Assembly (NCBI RefSeq): GCF_036057275.1
Contig: NZ_CP107945.1
Location: forward strand, 310,001 to 374,000
Direction: 5' to 3'
Source of the DNA: Streptomyces sp. NBC_00390
GTDB taxonomy: Bacteria > Actinomycetota > Actinomycetes > Streptomycetales > Streptomycetaceae
DNA: 64,000 nucleotides
In this document: positions 26,352 through 36,518 of the stretch, one piece after another
How positions within the stretch are numbered: position 1 is the stretch's first letter
How the letters are laid out: each line of letters opens with the position of its first letter
Program-made: the position numbers and the translations under genes
The notes under the pieces: model-generated
Database searches by the model: none
Told to the model about the DNA's origin: nothing
The model's input: only the letters and a program-made list of their open reading frames with translations

Positions 26352-27170
26352 GTGAGAGACAACGCCCACGGAATGCGGGGCAGTTGGGTGACCCTTTTGG
26401 TGGCGGGGAGTCTGCTGGCCGGGTGTTCGGCCCAATCGGACGACGGGGCTTCCCGGCAGAGCGGTTCGCCCTCGGCCAGGACGTCGCCGAGCGCCGAGGC
26501 AACCCCGTCGGACGGCTCGTCCGCCGCCGATTCCGTCTTCACGCCCGATGCCTCCCTCGTCCCCCGGACCTCGAAGGACGGTCGCCGCCTGGCCGAGTCC
26601 GTCGTGCTCGCCCCGCGCGACTGGGGCCAGGGTTTCGTCGCCCAGGATCCGGGCGAGAGCGCCCCGGGCACCTGGGCGGTGCTGAACGAGAGCTGTCGCT
26701 GGCAGCGTGAGAAGCTCCCGCACGGGGTGCTGGCGAGCGCGTCCCGCTACAGCAGGCTGCCTGCCGGCGGAGGCAAGCGCTCGGTCGAGGTGACGGCTGT
26801 GGCCACCGTGCACACCTCCGCCCTCGGCGCCGACGAACAGCTGAGCACCACACTCGAAGAGGTGTTGCGCTGCCCGGAACAGCGGCCCCGGTCCGACGAG
26901 CGGATCACGGGTCTGATGTCGCTCGGCACCCCCTTCGGCGCCCGCGAGCAGGAGTACGCCGACGACTCCGTCCTCGAGGCCGGCGAGTACGTCGGAAACG
27001 GCGGTGCCGCACAGCCGTACCGGTGGATGGTCGCGCGGCTGGGCACGGTCGTCGTGGCCGTCTCCGTGACGGGCGCGAAGGGGAACACCGCACAGGAACT
27101 CGAACAATTGGGCAGCAAGGCCCTGGCTCAGATGCTGACGCGCATCGAGCAGCGGTTGAAAGGGAACTGA
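26352..27170 (+). CDS. Putative lipoprotein, unknown function
   Basis: The product is 272 residues, GTG start after GAGGGG. The signal peptide ends in the lipobox LLAGC (Cys at about residue 25). A ~40-residue Ser/Thr-rich spacer follows, then a globular domain with two cysteines (NESCRWQ and VLRCPEQ). The stop overlaps the ATG of the first kinase fusion (TGATG). The tight coupling suggests it works with the two kinase/solute-binding proteins, perhaps as an accessory sensor at the outer face of the membrane. No family was recognised. Confidence 0.75.
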   Translation: MRDNAHGMRGSWVTLLVAGSLLAGCSAQSDDGASRQSGSPSARTSPSAEATPSDGSSAADSVFTPDASLVPRTSKDGRRLAESVVLAPRDWGQGFVAQDPGESAPGTWAVLNESCRWQREKLPHGVLASASRYSRLPAGGGKRSVEVTAVATVHTSALGADEQLSTTLEEVLRCPEQRPRSDERITGLMSLGTPFGAREQEYADDSVLEAGEYVGNGGAAQPYRWMVARLGTVVVAVSVTGAKGNTAQELEQLGSKALAQMLTRIEQRLKGN

Positions 27171-29446
27171 TGGAGCCGCTGCGTACTTCCGACCCCGCCA
27201 AGCTGGCGGGCCACCGGCTGCTCGGACGGCTCGGCGCGGGTGGCATGGGTGTGGTGTACCTGGCCCGCTCGGCCGGCGGAACCCTGGTCGCCCTGAAGGT
27301 GATCCAGGCCGAGTACGCCGAGGAGTCCGATTTCCGGGAGCGGTTCCGGCGCGAGGCGGACACCGCCCGCCGGATGACCAGCCCGTGGGTGGCGTCCCTC
27401 GTGGACGCGGACCCCGAGGCGGCGCAGCCCTGGCTGGCGACCGCGTTCATCCCCGGCCCCTCGCTCGGCGAGGCCGTCGCCGCGCACGGGCCGCTGCCGG
27501 TGCGGAGCCTGCGGGTGCTGGGGGCGCGGCTCGCCGAGGCGCTGCGGGAGCTCCACGCGGCAGGACTCGTGCACCGGGACGTCAAGCCCGGCAATGTGCT
27601 CCTGGCACTCGACGGACCACGGCTGATCGACTTCGGTGTGGCCCGTGATCCCGAGAACACCGCGCTCACCTCGACCGGTGTCGTGGTCGGCACGCCGGGG
27701 TTCCTGCCACCGGAACAGGCGCGGGGTGGGCGGGATCCGGGACCGGCCGGAGACGTCTTCTCGTTGGGCTGCGTGCTGGCCTTCGCGGCGACCGGCCGCC
27801 CTCCGTTCGGTACCGGCCCGCTCGACGCTCTGCTGTACCGCACCGTGCACGACGCGCCGGATGTGGAGGGTGTTCCGGCGCAGCTCGCCGAGGTGGTGGA
27901 CGGCTGTCTGGACAAGGACCCTGAGCTGCGGCCCACGGCCGAGGCGCTGTACGAGGCCCTCACGGACGCCACGCCCTCGTCGCCCGCCTTGCCTCCCGAC
28001 CCGCGGGAGGCCCTGCGGGCGGTACGTCCTCAAGCGCCCGAGGATGAAACTCCCGGCGAAGAGGAGCGGGCCCCCGGCGAAGAGGCCTGGCTCCCGGAGC
28101 CGTTGGTCCGGCTGATCGCGGAACGGTCGGCCGCCGGGCTCGCGCTGCCCGCCGTCGACGACACCGAGGTCGACCCCGCGTCCGCCGGCGCCGCGCCGAC
28201 GGACACCACAGCCCCTCAGCTTCCGGCCCGTGCCGTCGGCAGGCGCCGTTTCCTGCTCCTGACCGGGGGCGCGGTGGCTGTCACGGCCGGGGGCCCTCTG
28301 GCCGCGTGGTGGGCGCACTCCCGTGACGGCAAGGACGACGGCCCCGCCCCGACGGCCACCGGTCCCGTGCACACCCTCGGTCTGCACGCTGACCTGACCG
28401 GCGATCAGAAAGCGGTCGGCCGGGCGCAGGAGCGGGGGCTGCGGCTCGCGGTCGACGCGTTCAACTCCCGTGCGGACAGGCCCTTCACACTCGCCGTGAA
28501 GACGGTGGACGACGGCGGTGATCCGGCCCGGGCATCCGAAGCGGCCAAGAAGCTCGTCGCCGACCGTTCCGTGCTCGCCGTGATCGGTCCCACCACGGAC
28601 GCCACCGCCCTGACCTCGCTGGCGACGTACGACGCCGCCTCGCTGCCCCTGATCGCGGTGTCGCCCGGCGCCACCGTGCTGGGGGTGACGGATAGCCGGT
28701 CCTTCCTGCACGCCCGGGTGACGGACACGATCCTGCCGTTCTACCTCAACGCGTATCTGCGCGGCACCGCAAAGTCGCGCACGGTCGGGATCGTCGACGA
28801 CCGGGCGGCGGACGCCTACGCCTGGGAGATCAGCAGCACCCTCGCCAAGATCCGTCGGGACGAACGGCAGCCGGCCGTGCCGAAGGTGGTCAGCGCGTTG
28901 CGCACCGATTTCGGGCCGACCCTCGACGCCCTGATGGACGGGGGCGCCGACTCGGTGGTCTTCGCCGGCCATCACGACCGCGCCGCGCTGCTGGCCCGGG
29001 AGCTGAGCAGCCGTGACTTTCCGGGGGCCAGGGCCGCCGCGCAGGGGGTGCTCGACGCCCGGTTCCTGTCCGCCGCGGGGGACGCGGCCGACGGCTGGGT
29101 GATCGTCGCCCCGGTCATGGACGCCACCGTGGCGCCCGAGGCGAAGGCGTTCACGGCCGCTTACCGCAAACGCTTCGACGCGGAGCCGGAGCGGTACGCC
29201 GTGGAAACGTACGACGTGGCGCAGCTTGCCGTGAAGAGTCTGGGCTCACTGAGCGCCCGGCGCCGCACCCGGCAGAACCTGACGACGGCCCTGCGCTCGG
29301 CCACGTACAAGGGGATCTCCAGGAACCTCGCGTTCAACAAGGCGACCGGGGCCCTGGTCGTCGACGGCAGCGGGGTCCATCTGTGGAAGGTCGTCGGCGG
29401 CCGGTTCGTCTACCAGGGCGCGGCGTCCTTCCAGGTGTCCAGCTGA
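27170..29446 (+). CDS. Ser/Thr kinase fused to periplasmic-binding-type domain (1)
   Basis: The product is 758 residues. Residues ~1-265 are a Hanks-type kinase: LGAGGMGVVYLAR, Lys43, catalytic HRDVKPGN at 135-142, LIDFGVAR, and VVVGTPGFLPPEQ in the activation segment. An acidic/Pro-rich linker leads to RRRFLLLTGG at residue 358 and a ~20-residue hydrophobic span. Residues ~400-758 are a Leu/Ile/Val-binding-like fold (TLGLHADLTGDQKAVGRAQE; VIGPTTDATALTSLATYD). A cytoplasmic kinase joined through one membrane anchor to an outside ligand domain suggests a one-protein receptor. Its ligand and substrates are unknown. Confidence 0.88.
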   Translation: MEPLRTSDPAKLAGHRLLGRLGAGGMGVVYLARSAGGTLVALKVIQAEYAEESDFRERFRREADTARRMTSPWVASLVDADPEAAQPWLATAFIPGPSLGEAVAAHGPLPVRSLRVLGARLAEALRELHAAGLVHRDVKPGNVLLALDGPRLIDFGVARDPENTALTSTGVVVGTPGFLPPEQARGGRDPGPAGDVFSLGCVLAFAATGRPPFGTGPLDALLYRTVHDAPDVEGVPAQLAEVVDGCLDKDPELRPTAEALYEALTDATPSSPALPPDPREALRAVRPQAPEDETPGEEERAPGEEAWLPEPLVRLIAERSAAGLALPAVDDTEVDPASAGAAPTDTTAPQLPARAVGRRRFLLLTGGAVAVTAGGPLAAWWAHSRDGKDDGPAPTATGPVHTLGLHADLTGDQKAVGRAQERGLRLAVDAFNSRADRPFTLAVKTVDDGGDPARASEAAKKLVADRSVLAVIGPTTDATALTSLATYDAASLPLIAVSPGATVLGVTDSRSFLHARVTDTILPFYLNAYLRGTAKSRTVGIVDDRAADAYAWEISSTLAKIRRDERQPAVPKVVSALRTDFGPTLDALMDGGADSVVFAGHHDRAALLARELSSRDFPGARAAAQGVLDARFLSAAGDAADGWVIVAPVMDATVAPEAKAFTAAYRKRFDAEPERYAVETYDVAQLAVKSLGSLSARRRTRQNLTTALRSATYKGISRNLAFNKATGALVVDGSGVHLWKVVGGRFVYQGAASFQVSS

Positions 29447-29456
29447 TGGGACGCTG

Positions 29457-31628
29457 ATGGAGTCGTTGCGCGGCGCCGACCCGGCCAGGATCGCGGGATA
29501 CAGGTTGCTTCGTCGGCTGGGCGCGGGCGGCATGGGCGTGGTGTACCTGGCCCGCTCCCCCGGAGGTGCGCTCGCCGCGGTGAAGGTGATCCGCGCGGCG
29601 CACGCGTACGACGCGGGATTCCGGGCGCGTTTCCGCCGGGAGGTGGAGACGGCAGGCAGGGTCATCAACCCCTGGGTGGTGCCGCTGCTCGACGCGGACC
29701 CGGACGCCGAGTCTCCGTGGCTCGCCACGGCGTTCGTGCCAGGGCCCTCACTGGCGGAGGCGGTGGAGGAGTACGGCCCGTTGCCGTACGGGACCGTCCG
29801 CGTCCTGGGGGCGCGGCTGGCCGAGGCGCTGGACGCGGTGCACGGGGCGGGTCTTGTGCACCGGGACGTCAAGCCCGGCAATGCGCTGCTCGCGGTCGAC
29901 GGACCACGGCTGATCGACTTCGGTATCGCCCGGATGCCGGAGGACACCGCGCTCACCGCCAGCGGGATGGTGGTCGGCTCCCCCGGATTCCTCTCCCCCG
30001 AACAGGCCCAGGGCAGGGGCCGGGAGATCGGGCCGGCCAGTGACGTCTTCTCACTCGGCTGTCTGCTGGCGTACGTCGTGACGGGCGAGCGCCCCTTCGG
30101 GCGGAGCTCCGCGGCCGAGATGTTGGTGCGCACGGTCCACGACGAGCCGGACCTGGACGGCGTACCGGAGCCGTTGCTGCCGCTGCTGCGGGCGTGCCTG
30201 CTGAAGGAGCCCGGCTCCCGGCCGGCCCTGGCCGAGGTACGGCGGGCCCTGGACGGTGCGGGCGAGGGCGGGGGCTGGTTGCCGGAGTCCCTGGTCCAGC
30301 TGATCGCGCGCCGTTCGACCGCCGTGCTCGCCCTGCCCGCCGTCGAGGCAACCGAGGTGTCCGGGGCGACGGCGGCCGACGCACCGACCGGCGACGAGAC
30401 GGCCGTCGGCCCGGGAGGCGCCACACGCCGTCGCTTCCTGGGACTGGGCTCGGCCGCCGGGGTCCTGGCGGCCGGCGGAACGGCAGCCTGGTGGACGGCG
30501 AACCGCCCCGTCCGCGCCTCGGCAACGGACGGCGCCGAGGCGCGGCTGCCGCGTCTGGTGGTCGCCCTGCACGCCGACCTGAGCGGCAGCGGCCGTACGA
30601 CGGGCCGCGCCCAGGCGAACGGCGTCCGGGTCGCCGTCGACCGCCTCAACTCCCGCGCCGGCCGCGGCTTCGACCTGACGCTCCAGGTGCACGACGACGA
30701 AGGCAGCACGGCCCGGGCACGACAGGTCGCCCGGCGGCTGGCGGCCGACGACCGGGTCCGCGCCGTGATCGGGCCGACCACCGACGCCAGCGCGAAGGCC
30801 ACCCTCGACCTCTACCAGCAGGCACGGCTCCCGATGGTCTCCGTGTCGGTCGGACTCGACGGCCTGTCCTCCACGAAGTACCGGGTGTACGCGGCCACCC
30901 GCCCCGGCGACGCGACCCTGGCGGCGGCGATCACCGCGTACCTCGTTCGCACCGCCGACGCCCGCAGGACGGTGCTGATCGACGATGCGACCGAGGGCGA
31001 CTTCAGCTGGAAGATCTGCGCGGGCATCGATGACGCCGTGCCATCCGGGCAGCGCACCACGGTCCGGCGCGCCCTCGCCGCCGCGGACGATTCGGACGGC
31101 GTCTTCCGCGCCCTCGCGGAGTCGGTGACGGACGCGGGCACGGACGCGGTGGTGTTCGCCGGCGGATACACGCGGGCCGCGCGACTGGCCCGCGCGCTGC
31201 GCTCCGCCGGCTACTCCGGTGCGCGGCTGGCCACCCAGCGCGCCCTCGACTCCCGCTTCCTCGCCTCGGCGGGCGACGCCGCCGAGGGCTGGGTGTTCGC
31301 CACGGCCTTCCTCGATCCGACCCGGGTACCGGCCGCGAAGTCGTTCGTCACCGCCTACCGCGCACGATTCGGCACCGCCCCGCCCTGGTACTCCGCCGAG
31401 GCCTACGACGCGACGCTCTTCGTGGCCCGAGCCATGACGGCCCTGGGCGCGTCCCGTGAGGAACGGGGCGCGATCGTGGGCCGGTTGCGCGAGACCGACT
31501 ACCGAGGGATCACCAAACGGCTGCGCTACGACTCGTCCACCCACAGCTACACGGACGCGATGTACCTGTTCCGGGCGACCGAGGGCGCCTTCCGCTGCCT
31601 CGGCGACTACCGGGACGCCACGGCCTGA
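29457..31628 (+). CDS. Ser/Thr kinase fused to periplasmic-binding-type domain (2)
   Basis: The product is 723 residues and is a diverged paralogue of the preceding gene, 10 bases downstream. The kinase has Lys43, HRDVKPGN at 135-142, and LIDFGIARMPED with GSPGFLSPEQ. The linker is shorter, and the membrane span starts RRRFLGLGSAAGVLAAGG at residue 324. The C-terminal domain repeats the binding-protein fold (LHADLSGSGRTTGRAQ; VIGPTTDASAKATLDLYQ). Both have the catalytic Asp and Lys, so both should be active kinases. The tandem copies probably arose by duplication and may answer different ligands or form a heteromer. Confidence 0.88.
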   Translation: MESLRGADPARIAGYRLLRRLGAGGMGVVYLARSPGGALAAVKVIRAAHAYDAGFRARFRREVETAGRVINPWVVPLLDADPDAESPWLATAFVPGPSLAEAVEEYGPLPYGTVRVLGARLAEALDAVHGAGLVHRDVKPGNALLAVDGPRLIDFGIARMPEDTALTASGMVVGSPGFLSPEQAQGRGREIGPASDVFSLGCLLAYVVTGERPFGRSSAAEMLVRTVHDEPDLDGVPEPLLPLLRACLLKEPGSRPALAEVRRALDGAGEGGGWLPESLVQLIARRSTAVLALPAVEATEVSGATAADAPTGDETAVGPGGATRRRFLGLGSAAGVLAAGGTAAWWTANRPVRASATDGAEARLPRLVVALHADLSGSGRTTGRAQANGVRVAVDRLNSRAGRGFDLTLQVHDDEGSTARARQVARRLAADDRVRAVIGPTTDASAKATLDLYQQARLPMVSVSVGLDGLSSTKYRVYAATRPGDATLAAAITAYLVRTADARRTVLIDDATEGDFSWKICAGIDDAVPSGQRTTVRRALAAADDSDGVFRALAESVTDAGTDAVVFAGGYTRAARLARALRSAGYSGARLATQRALDSRFLASAGDAAEGWVFATAFLDPTRVPAAKSFVTAYRARFGTAPPWYSAEAYDATLFVARAMTALGASREERGAIVGRLRETDYRGITKRLRYDSSTHSYTDAMYLFRATEGAFRCLGDYRDATA

Positions 31629-31673
31629 GCCATGCCTCGTGCCTCGACTGTGGTGTGCCGTGTGGTGGGTTGT

Positions 31674-34544
31674 TCACGCGCGACGGTCCAGGGCCGCACG
31701 CGTCATGAGGCCTGCCAGTGCCGAGCGGGACGGCACGGAGGTCTTCCGGTAGATGGCCGACAGGTGGGTCTCGACCGTGCGGCGGCTGAGGTACAGCTTC
31801 GTCGCGATGGCTTGGTTGCTCAGCCCTTCGGCGACGAGTTCGGCGATCTCCCGTTCACGTGTGGTCAGTTGGTCGAGCTCCGTGGGTGCGCGCACGGGTT
31901 TCTCGGCCTGGGGGCGCACCATCGAGGCCAGGTCGGACAGCAGGCGCGCGCCGCCGTCGTCGGCGAGACGGCGGGCCCGCTCCCACATCGCGACGGCGCG
32001 CGAACCGTCGCCGGCGGCCTGCGCCTGGACGGTCGCCAGAAGCAGGGAGTACGCCTCCCAGAGCGTCGCACCGGACGGCGCGTACTCCTGCGCGGCGCGC
32101 TCGAAGAGGTGTGCGGCCGCGCGGCTGTCACCGTGGTGCTGGGCGAGCGCCGCCTCGGCGCGCAGTGCCGCCCCGCGCTGACCGTGAAGACCCATCCGGT
32201 CGGCTTCCTCGACGGCTCGTGCGGCCCAGCGCGCGGCCTGCTCGGCGTCACCGATGGCGATGGCGGTGCTGACGAGGGTGTCCAGCTGGCCGGGGCGTAT
32301 GGAGGGCTGCAGCCCCAGGAGTTCGGGACCGCCGGCGTTCAGGATGGACTCCTGCGCACGGTGCGGGTCTCCGCTCACGAGCGCCGTGTGACCGAGCATG
32401 CACCTGGCCAACGACGCCCACCAGTGTCTGCTGCCACCGGCCGCAGCCACGGCCTCCTCGGCGGTCGTCAAGGCCCTGGTGTCACCCAGGGGGGACCGCA
32501 CGAGAAGGATCAGCGCCTTGAAGCACAGGGTGAAGGCCAGGAGATCGCTGCTGCCGATGGCTCGTGCGACGGCTTCCGCCTCCTCGGCCGACTCCAGGGC
32601 GGACGGCAGCCGACAGGTGTTGAGGTGCACGAATGCCTTGCTGCTCAGCAGGTGTGGCAGGACGTGGACCTGACCGCTGCGGCGGGCGATGTCCAGACCC
32701 CGGTCGGCGTGGCGTTCCGCGTCGGCGTAGCGCTCGAGCAGGCCTTCCGCCCAGGCCAGCCACACCAGCGACTCGCACAGTTCCGTGAGGTTGGGGTCGG
32801 TGAGACCGTCTGCGAGCCCGGCGGCGACATCGGCGAACCGGCGGGCCGCCGCCGTCTCCCCTTCGTAGGCCTCTCCCAGCGCCCCCAGCGCCAAAGCCCC
32901 CATCTCACCCATGAGGTCGCCGTTGGAGCGGGCCACCGCGAGCGTCCGCTCGATCTCGTCACGGACGTCGGGGTAGGAGACGGTGTTCAGGGCGGCCATG
33001 CCCAGCGCGAGTCCCATGGAGACCGCCTGGCGGGGCTCGGGGCCCGGACTGCGGGTCAGTTCCCGCTGCAGCAGGGCTGTCGCTTCCGGGGAGTGTCCGA
33101 GATGCCGTTCCATCATGGCGCACAGCGCTATCGCATCCCTGCGCAGCGATGCGTCGTCCTGCCCGGACCTACTGATCAGCGTGTGGAGCAGGTCACGGCT
33201 TTCCCGCAGGCTGCCGCCCACACCGAGTGCTCTGGCGCGCGCCAGCATCAACTCTCCACGCTGCTGTGCGCAGGCGGGCGTGTCCGGCATGATCCGGAGG
33301 ACGACGTCCAGAAGATGAGCGGCCGTCGCCGGCGCCGTGTGGGCGAACTGGGCGGCCGCCTCACTCAACACGGCCGCCGACACGGGATCCCAGCCGACCA
33401 GCGACCGTTCGACGTGATGAGCACGCTCGGCGGCGGAGGCACCTGCCCGGGCCAGTTCGTCCGCCGCGTCGCGGTGGATCTCGGCACGGCGTGGAGCGGC
33501 GGTGTTCTCGTAGACGAGTGCCCGCAGCAGCGGGTGGCGCAGTGTCCAGCGGCCGTCGGACCCCATGCGCAGCAGATCGCGCCGCGCCAGCGCACCGATG
33601 CAGTCGCCGAGTTCCTCCGGGGTGGTGTGTCCGGTCGTCAGGCTCAGCATTGCGGGCGTGGCATGGTCTCCGAGGACTGCCACTGCTTCGGCGGTACGGC
33701 GCTGCGTCGCGGTCAGCGCGGTCAGTTCGTCCAGGAGCAGGGATCCCAGTCCGCTCGGCACTGCGGACGCGGTGTCGTCGTGGGCCCGGACGGTGGAGCC
33801 GCGCGACGACGCGCCATGCCGGTAGGCGTGCAGAAGGCAGTGGAGGTACAGCGGGTTGCCCTCGCTGGATTCGTAGATCTGCTTCGCGTCGCCCGGTGGC
33901 AGGTCGGAGGCGAGCGCCTCGATCGACGCCTGCTCGGGCAGCGGTCGCAGCGCCATACGCAGTACGGCCCCACTGTCGACGCCGCGTGTCAGAGCAGCGG
34001 CAAGGGAGTGCGGCGTCTGCCGTTCTCGTCGGGCCACGACCAGAAGCACGCGGCCGCCCACCGGGTGCCGGATCACATGGTCCAACAATTCCAAAGACGC
34101 GGGATCCGCCCAGTGCAGGTCGTCCAGGGCCATCACCAACCCGCTGCGCTCCCCGAGCTTGGTCAGCACTTCCGCGACGGCGCGATAGAGGCCGAACCGG
34201 TCACGGTTGCCCGAACCCGAATCCGAGCCCTGCGCACTGTCGGCTCCGCGCAGCACCGATGCCGCCACCTCGGGCACGGCATCCGAGTCGAGAAAGGCAC
34301 GATCGACGTCGGCGAACGCGTCCGTGAACGTCTGGAACGGAGTGTGCTGCTCGTACTCCGTGGCCCTGCCGCGCAGCACGCTCAGCCCATCCTGCCGCGC
34401 CCGCGCACAGAGCTCGCTCAGCAGCCGGCTCTTCCCCATGCCGGCGTCTCCGGCGATGTCCACGACAGCGGGAACGCCGTCCTGCCCCAGGCCGCCGATC
34501 ACCGAGATGAGCCGCTTCAGTTCGTCAGCTCTGCCGATCAGCAT
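31674..34544 (-). CDS. Large LuxR-family (LAL) transcriptional regulator
   Basis: About 956 residues from ATG 34544; in-frame GTG codons at 34592-34595 or ATG 34646 could extend it. An AAA-type ATPase domain is at the N-terminus (MLIGRADELKRL, Walker A DIAGDAGMGKSRLL, Walker B region LVMALDDLHWADP). The long middle is helical, TPR-like. The last ~60 residues are a LuxR helix-turn-helix (LTTREREIAELVAEGLSNQA, RRTVETHLSAIYRKT). Such regulators couple ligand and ATP binding to DNA binding, and in Streptomyces often govern secondary metabolism. It converges on the kinase pair; no target is evident. Confidence 0.87.
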   Translation of the reverse strand: MLIGRADELKRLISVIGGLGQDGVPAVVDIAGDAGMGKSRLLSELCARARQDGLSVLRGRATEYEQHTPFQTFTDAFADVDRAFLDSDAVPEVAASVLRGADSAQGSDSGSGNRDRFGLYRAVAEVLTKLGERSGLVMALDDLHWADPASLELLDHVIRHPVGGRVLLVVARRERQTPHSLAAALTRGVDSGAVLRMALRPLPEQASIEALASDLPPGDAKQIYESSEGNPLYLHCLLHAYRHGASSRGSTVRAHDDTASAVPSGLGSLLLDELTALTATQRRTAEAVAVLGDHATPAMLSLTTGHTTPEELGDCIGALARRDLLRMGSDGRWTLRHPLLRALVYENTAAPRRAEIHRDAADELARAGASAAERAHHVERSLVGWDPVSAAVLSEAAAQFAHTAPATAAHLLDVVLRIMPDTPACAQQRGELMLARARALGVGGSLRESRDLLHTLISRSGQDDASLRRDAIALCAMMERHLGHSPEATALLQRELTRSPGPEPRQAVSMGLALGMAALNTVSYPDVRDEIERTLAVARSNGDLMGEMGALALGALGEAYEGETAAARRFADVAAGLADGLTDPNLTELCESLVWLAWAEGLLERYADAERHADRGLDIARRSGQVHVLPHLLSSKAFVHLNTCRLPSALESAEEAEAVARAIGSSDLLAFTLCFKALILLVRSPLGDTRALTTAEEAVAAAGGSRHWWASLARCMLGHTALVSGDPHRAQESILNAGGPELLGLQPSIRPGQLDTLVSTAIAIGDAEQAARWAARAVEEADRMGLHGQRGAALRAEAALAQHHGDSRAAAHLFERAAQEYAPSGATLWEAYSLLLATVQAQAAGDGSRAVAMWERARRLADDGGARLLSDLASMVRPQAEKPVRAPTELDQLTTREREIAELVAEGLSNQAIATKLYLSRRTVETHLSAIYRKTSVPSRSALAGLMTRAALDRRA

Positions 34545-34747
34545 CGTCGCTGTCTCGTCCCACGCCGGTTCCAGCGCGTCTCCATTCCCCACCACGTCCC
34601 CGTGTCCATTCCGAGTGGTCGCTCCTGCGCAACCCTGCCTGCACAACCTGCCGATATCTTCATGGAAAGGTCATCATCCCCGGCGGGAGCCGACTGCACA
34701 GGCCCAGGGGGCGTCATTCGACCAGGTCGATTTCCGGTCTGGCCTCC

Positions 34748-34985
34748 CTGTCCCACCGTAATGCCCGGCTGACGGTTCGCGGCGGGCGGCTGCTGGTCGA
34801 ACGTGTCTGCGCCGGCCGCCCCATCGCACATGTCGCAGCCGAGATGGGCATCTCCCGCGCCACGGCCCACAAATGGGCCCCCCGCTGGCGGGCCGAGGGA
34901 GATGCGGGCCTGGCCGACCGACCGGATCGTCCGCCGCTACGAACGCGACCGGCCCGGCGAGTTGATCCACGTCGACGTCACGCCG
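34748..34985 (+). pseudogene. IS481-type transposase remnant
   Basis: SHRNARLTVRGGRLLVERV and IAHVAAEMGISRATAHKW form the N-terminal helix-turn-helix of IS481 transposases. After ADRPDR the expected ~40 residues are missing, and RYERDRPGELIHVDV, the block before the first catalytic Asp, follows in another frame. The gene is deleted internally and truncated at its 3' end. Confidence 0.7.
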
Positions 34986-35079
34986 AGACGTCACCTTCAC
35001 CAGCCCGCAGGGACGACCACATTGACAAGGCGGCGTTCTTCGACCGGTGCTTCCCGACCGGATGACGGAGCAACCGGCT

Positions 35080-35250
35080 GCTGCCCGTCGTCCCGGCCGA
35101 CGACGAACTCGTGTTCGTGCACTGTGAGTACAAAGCTCACGACGCGCGCCCGGCACGACAGCGTCGAGGCGATCACCGTCCGGGACGGTCTCATTCGGGA
35201 GGTTCAGGTCCTGTTCGGCGGCAGGGGGTGTGAACATGCGGTCTCCGTAG
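35080..35250 (+). pseudogene. SnoaL/NTF2-like protein remnant
   Basis: ELVFVHCEYKAHD in one frame and SVEAITVRDGLIREVQVLFG in another match successive beta-strands of SnoaL-like polyketide cyclase/NTF2 folds. A frameshift separates them and there is no N-terminal helix. It is weakly supported and non-functional. Confidence 0.4.
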
Positions 35251-35340
35251 CCCTTACGTGGTTTCACCGATGTCTTGCGGCGACCCGGAGCGTGAACATG
35301 GGGGCGAACGGACTTCCCGGGGTGGAGCGAAAGGACGTAC

Positions 35341-35994
35341 GTGGTGGGCTGGATCATTGGTTTCGCCGTCATCTTGGCCCCGTCCCTGATCGGACTCACC
35401 TTCGCGGTCCGTACCGCTCGCCGGGTCGGCACGGCGGAGCGGGCGATGCGCGTCCTCGCCGACCGTCCCGGCTGGCAGCGAATCGAGCGCGGCAAGGACG
35501 GTGAGGAGTGGGCCGGGTACGCGGGCCACTTCCCCTGGCTGTTGCGAACGTGGCACGGAATCACAGTTGCCGGCCAATTCGGCGACCACCGGGTCACCGT
35601 CGCCAGGCGTTACGAGCAGATTTCGCGCAGGGACGACCAGCACTGGCTGATCGTGTGCTTCGACCTCCGGGGCAGCGGACCGAACCTACGTCTGGAGCGC
35701 CACTGGAGTGCGGCGGAGCTCGATCTCACCTTCTCCAAGGATCTGCCGTACCTGACGATGAGCGACGACTCCGCGGGGACGGCCGAGCGGTTCTACGCCT
35801 CGGATCTGCCGAAGCGCCTGGTGAGGTTCGCCGGACCCGCGGTCTCGTTCAGGAAGGACGGGGCGTGCTTCGTGTACCCGCTGCCCAAGGTCGTGGACAT
35901 GGACAAGCTGCTGGAGGAACTGGCCGGGCTGCTTCCGGACCTCGCCGTGCTCGCCCGGGACGCCGCCCGGGAGGACGAGACGGACAGCACATGA
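35341..35994 (+). CDS. Membrane-anchored hypothetical protein
   Basis: The product is 217 residues, GTG start after AAAGGA. One N-terminal helix (VGWIIGFAVILAPSLIGLTF) is followed by a soluble domain rich in basic and aromatic residues (VLADRPGWQRIE, LLRTWHGITVAGQFGDHRVT, HWLIVCFDLRG). The layout suggests a single-pass protein with a cytoplasmic or wall-side domain. I do not recognise the family; similar small proteins are common in Streptomyces. Confidence 0.68.
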   Translation: MVGWIIGFAVILAPSLIGLTFAVRTARRVGTAERAMRVLADRPGWQRIERGKDGEEWAGYAGHFPWLLRTWHGITVAGQFGDHRVTVARRYEQISRRDDQHWLIVCFDLRGSGPNLRLERHWSAAELDLTFSKDLPYLTMSDDSAGTAERFYASDLPKRLVRFAGPAVSFRKDGACFVYPLPKVVDMDKLLEELAGLLPDLAVLARDAAREDETDST

Positions 35995-36094
35995 CCGGTC
36001 GGCCCCACGACAGACCTGGGGGGCCAGGGGGGCGTGCCGGACCCCGCGACCCGGCAAGATCCACAAAACACCCCCAGCGCCGATCGCGTCGCGT

Positions 36095-36240
36095 CACGAG
36101 TCCTCGTCCGCCGGTTGCGCGAAGACGTCGAGATCCTCAAGCGGGCCACGGGCCGCTGACCGGCCGGATCTGATCGGGCGGGACTTCGCCCCGGACCCGG
36201 CCGCCCTCGATACCCGCTGGTGCGGTGACATCAGCGACGG
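36095..36240 (+). pseudogene. IS3-family transposase fragments with internal deletion
   Basis: RRLREDVEILKRATGR, the end of IS3 OrfA, is followed within about 20 bases by RPDLIGRDFAPDPAALDTRW and CGDIS, an OrfB block that normally lies far downstream. Most of the element is therefore deleted. The remaining 270 bases before the next gene hold nothing recognisable. Confidence 0.6.
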
Positions 36241-36518
36241 CGCGCGGCGGCCCTGTGACCGGCTGCCCGGAACTCCGTCCGGGGTTGCCGGTGGCGACGG
36301 AGCCCCGCGGCCACCCGGCGGACGGCCACCGGTCGCGCGCGGCAGCACAGGACTCACCACGGGGGCCGAAGGCCGTGCGGTCACGGCGTCGGGCAGCTGG
36401 AACCGGCTTCAAGGACCGAAACCGGCATCGATCTCCGGCACCGGCGGGATCATGGAACGCGAACTGCGTCCGCGGTCCCCGTGCAGCGGCGGGGCTGAGA
36501 TCAGAAGAGAGAACAACA

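Noticed and set aside
31632..34772. 1,046-codon plus-strand frame opposite the LuxR regulator
   Set aside because: The minus strand carries the Walker A and LuxR helix-turn-helix motifs. The plus frame is antisense and low in family signal, and is explained by high GC.
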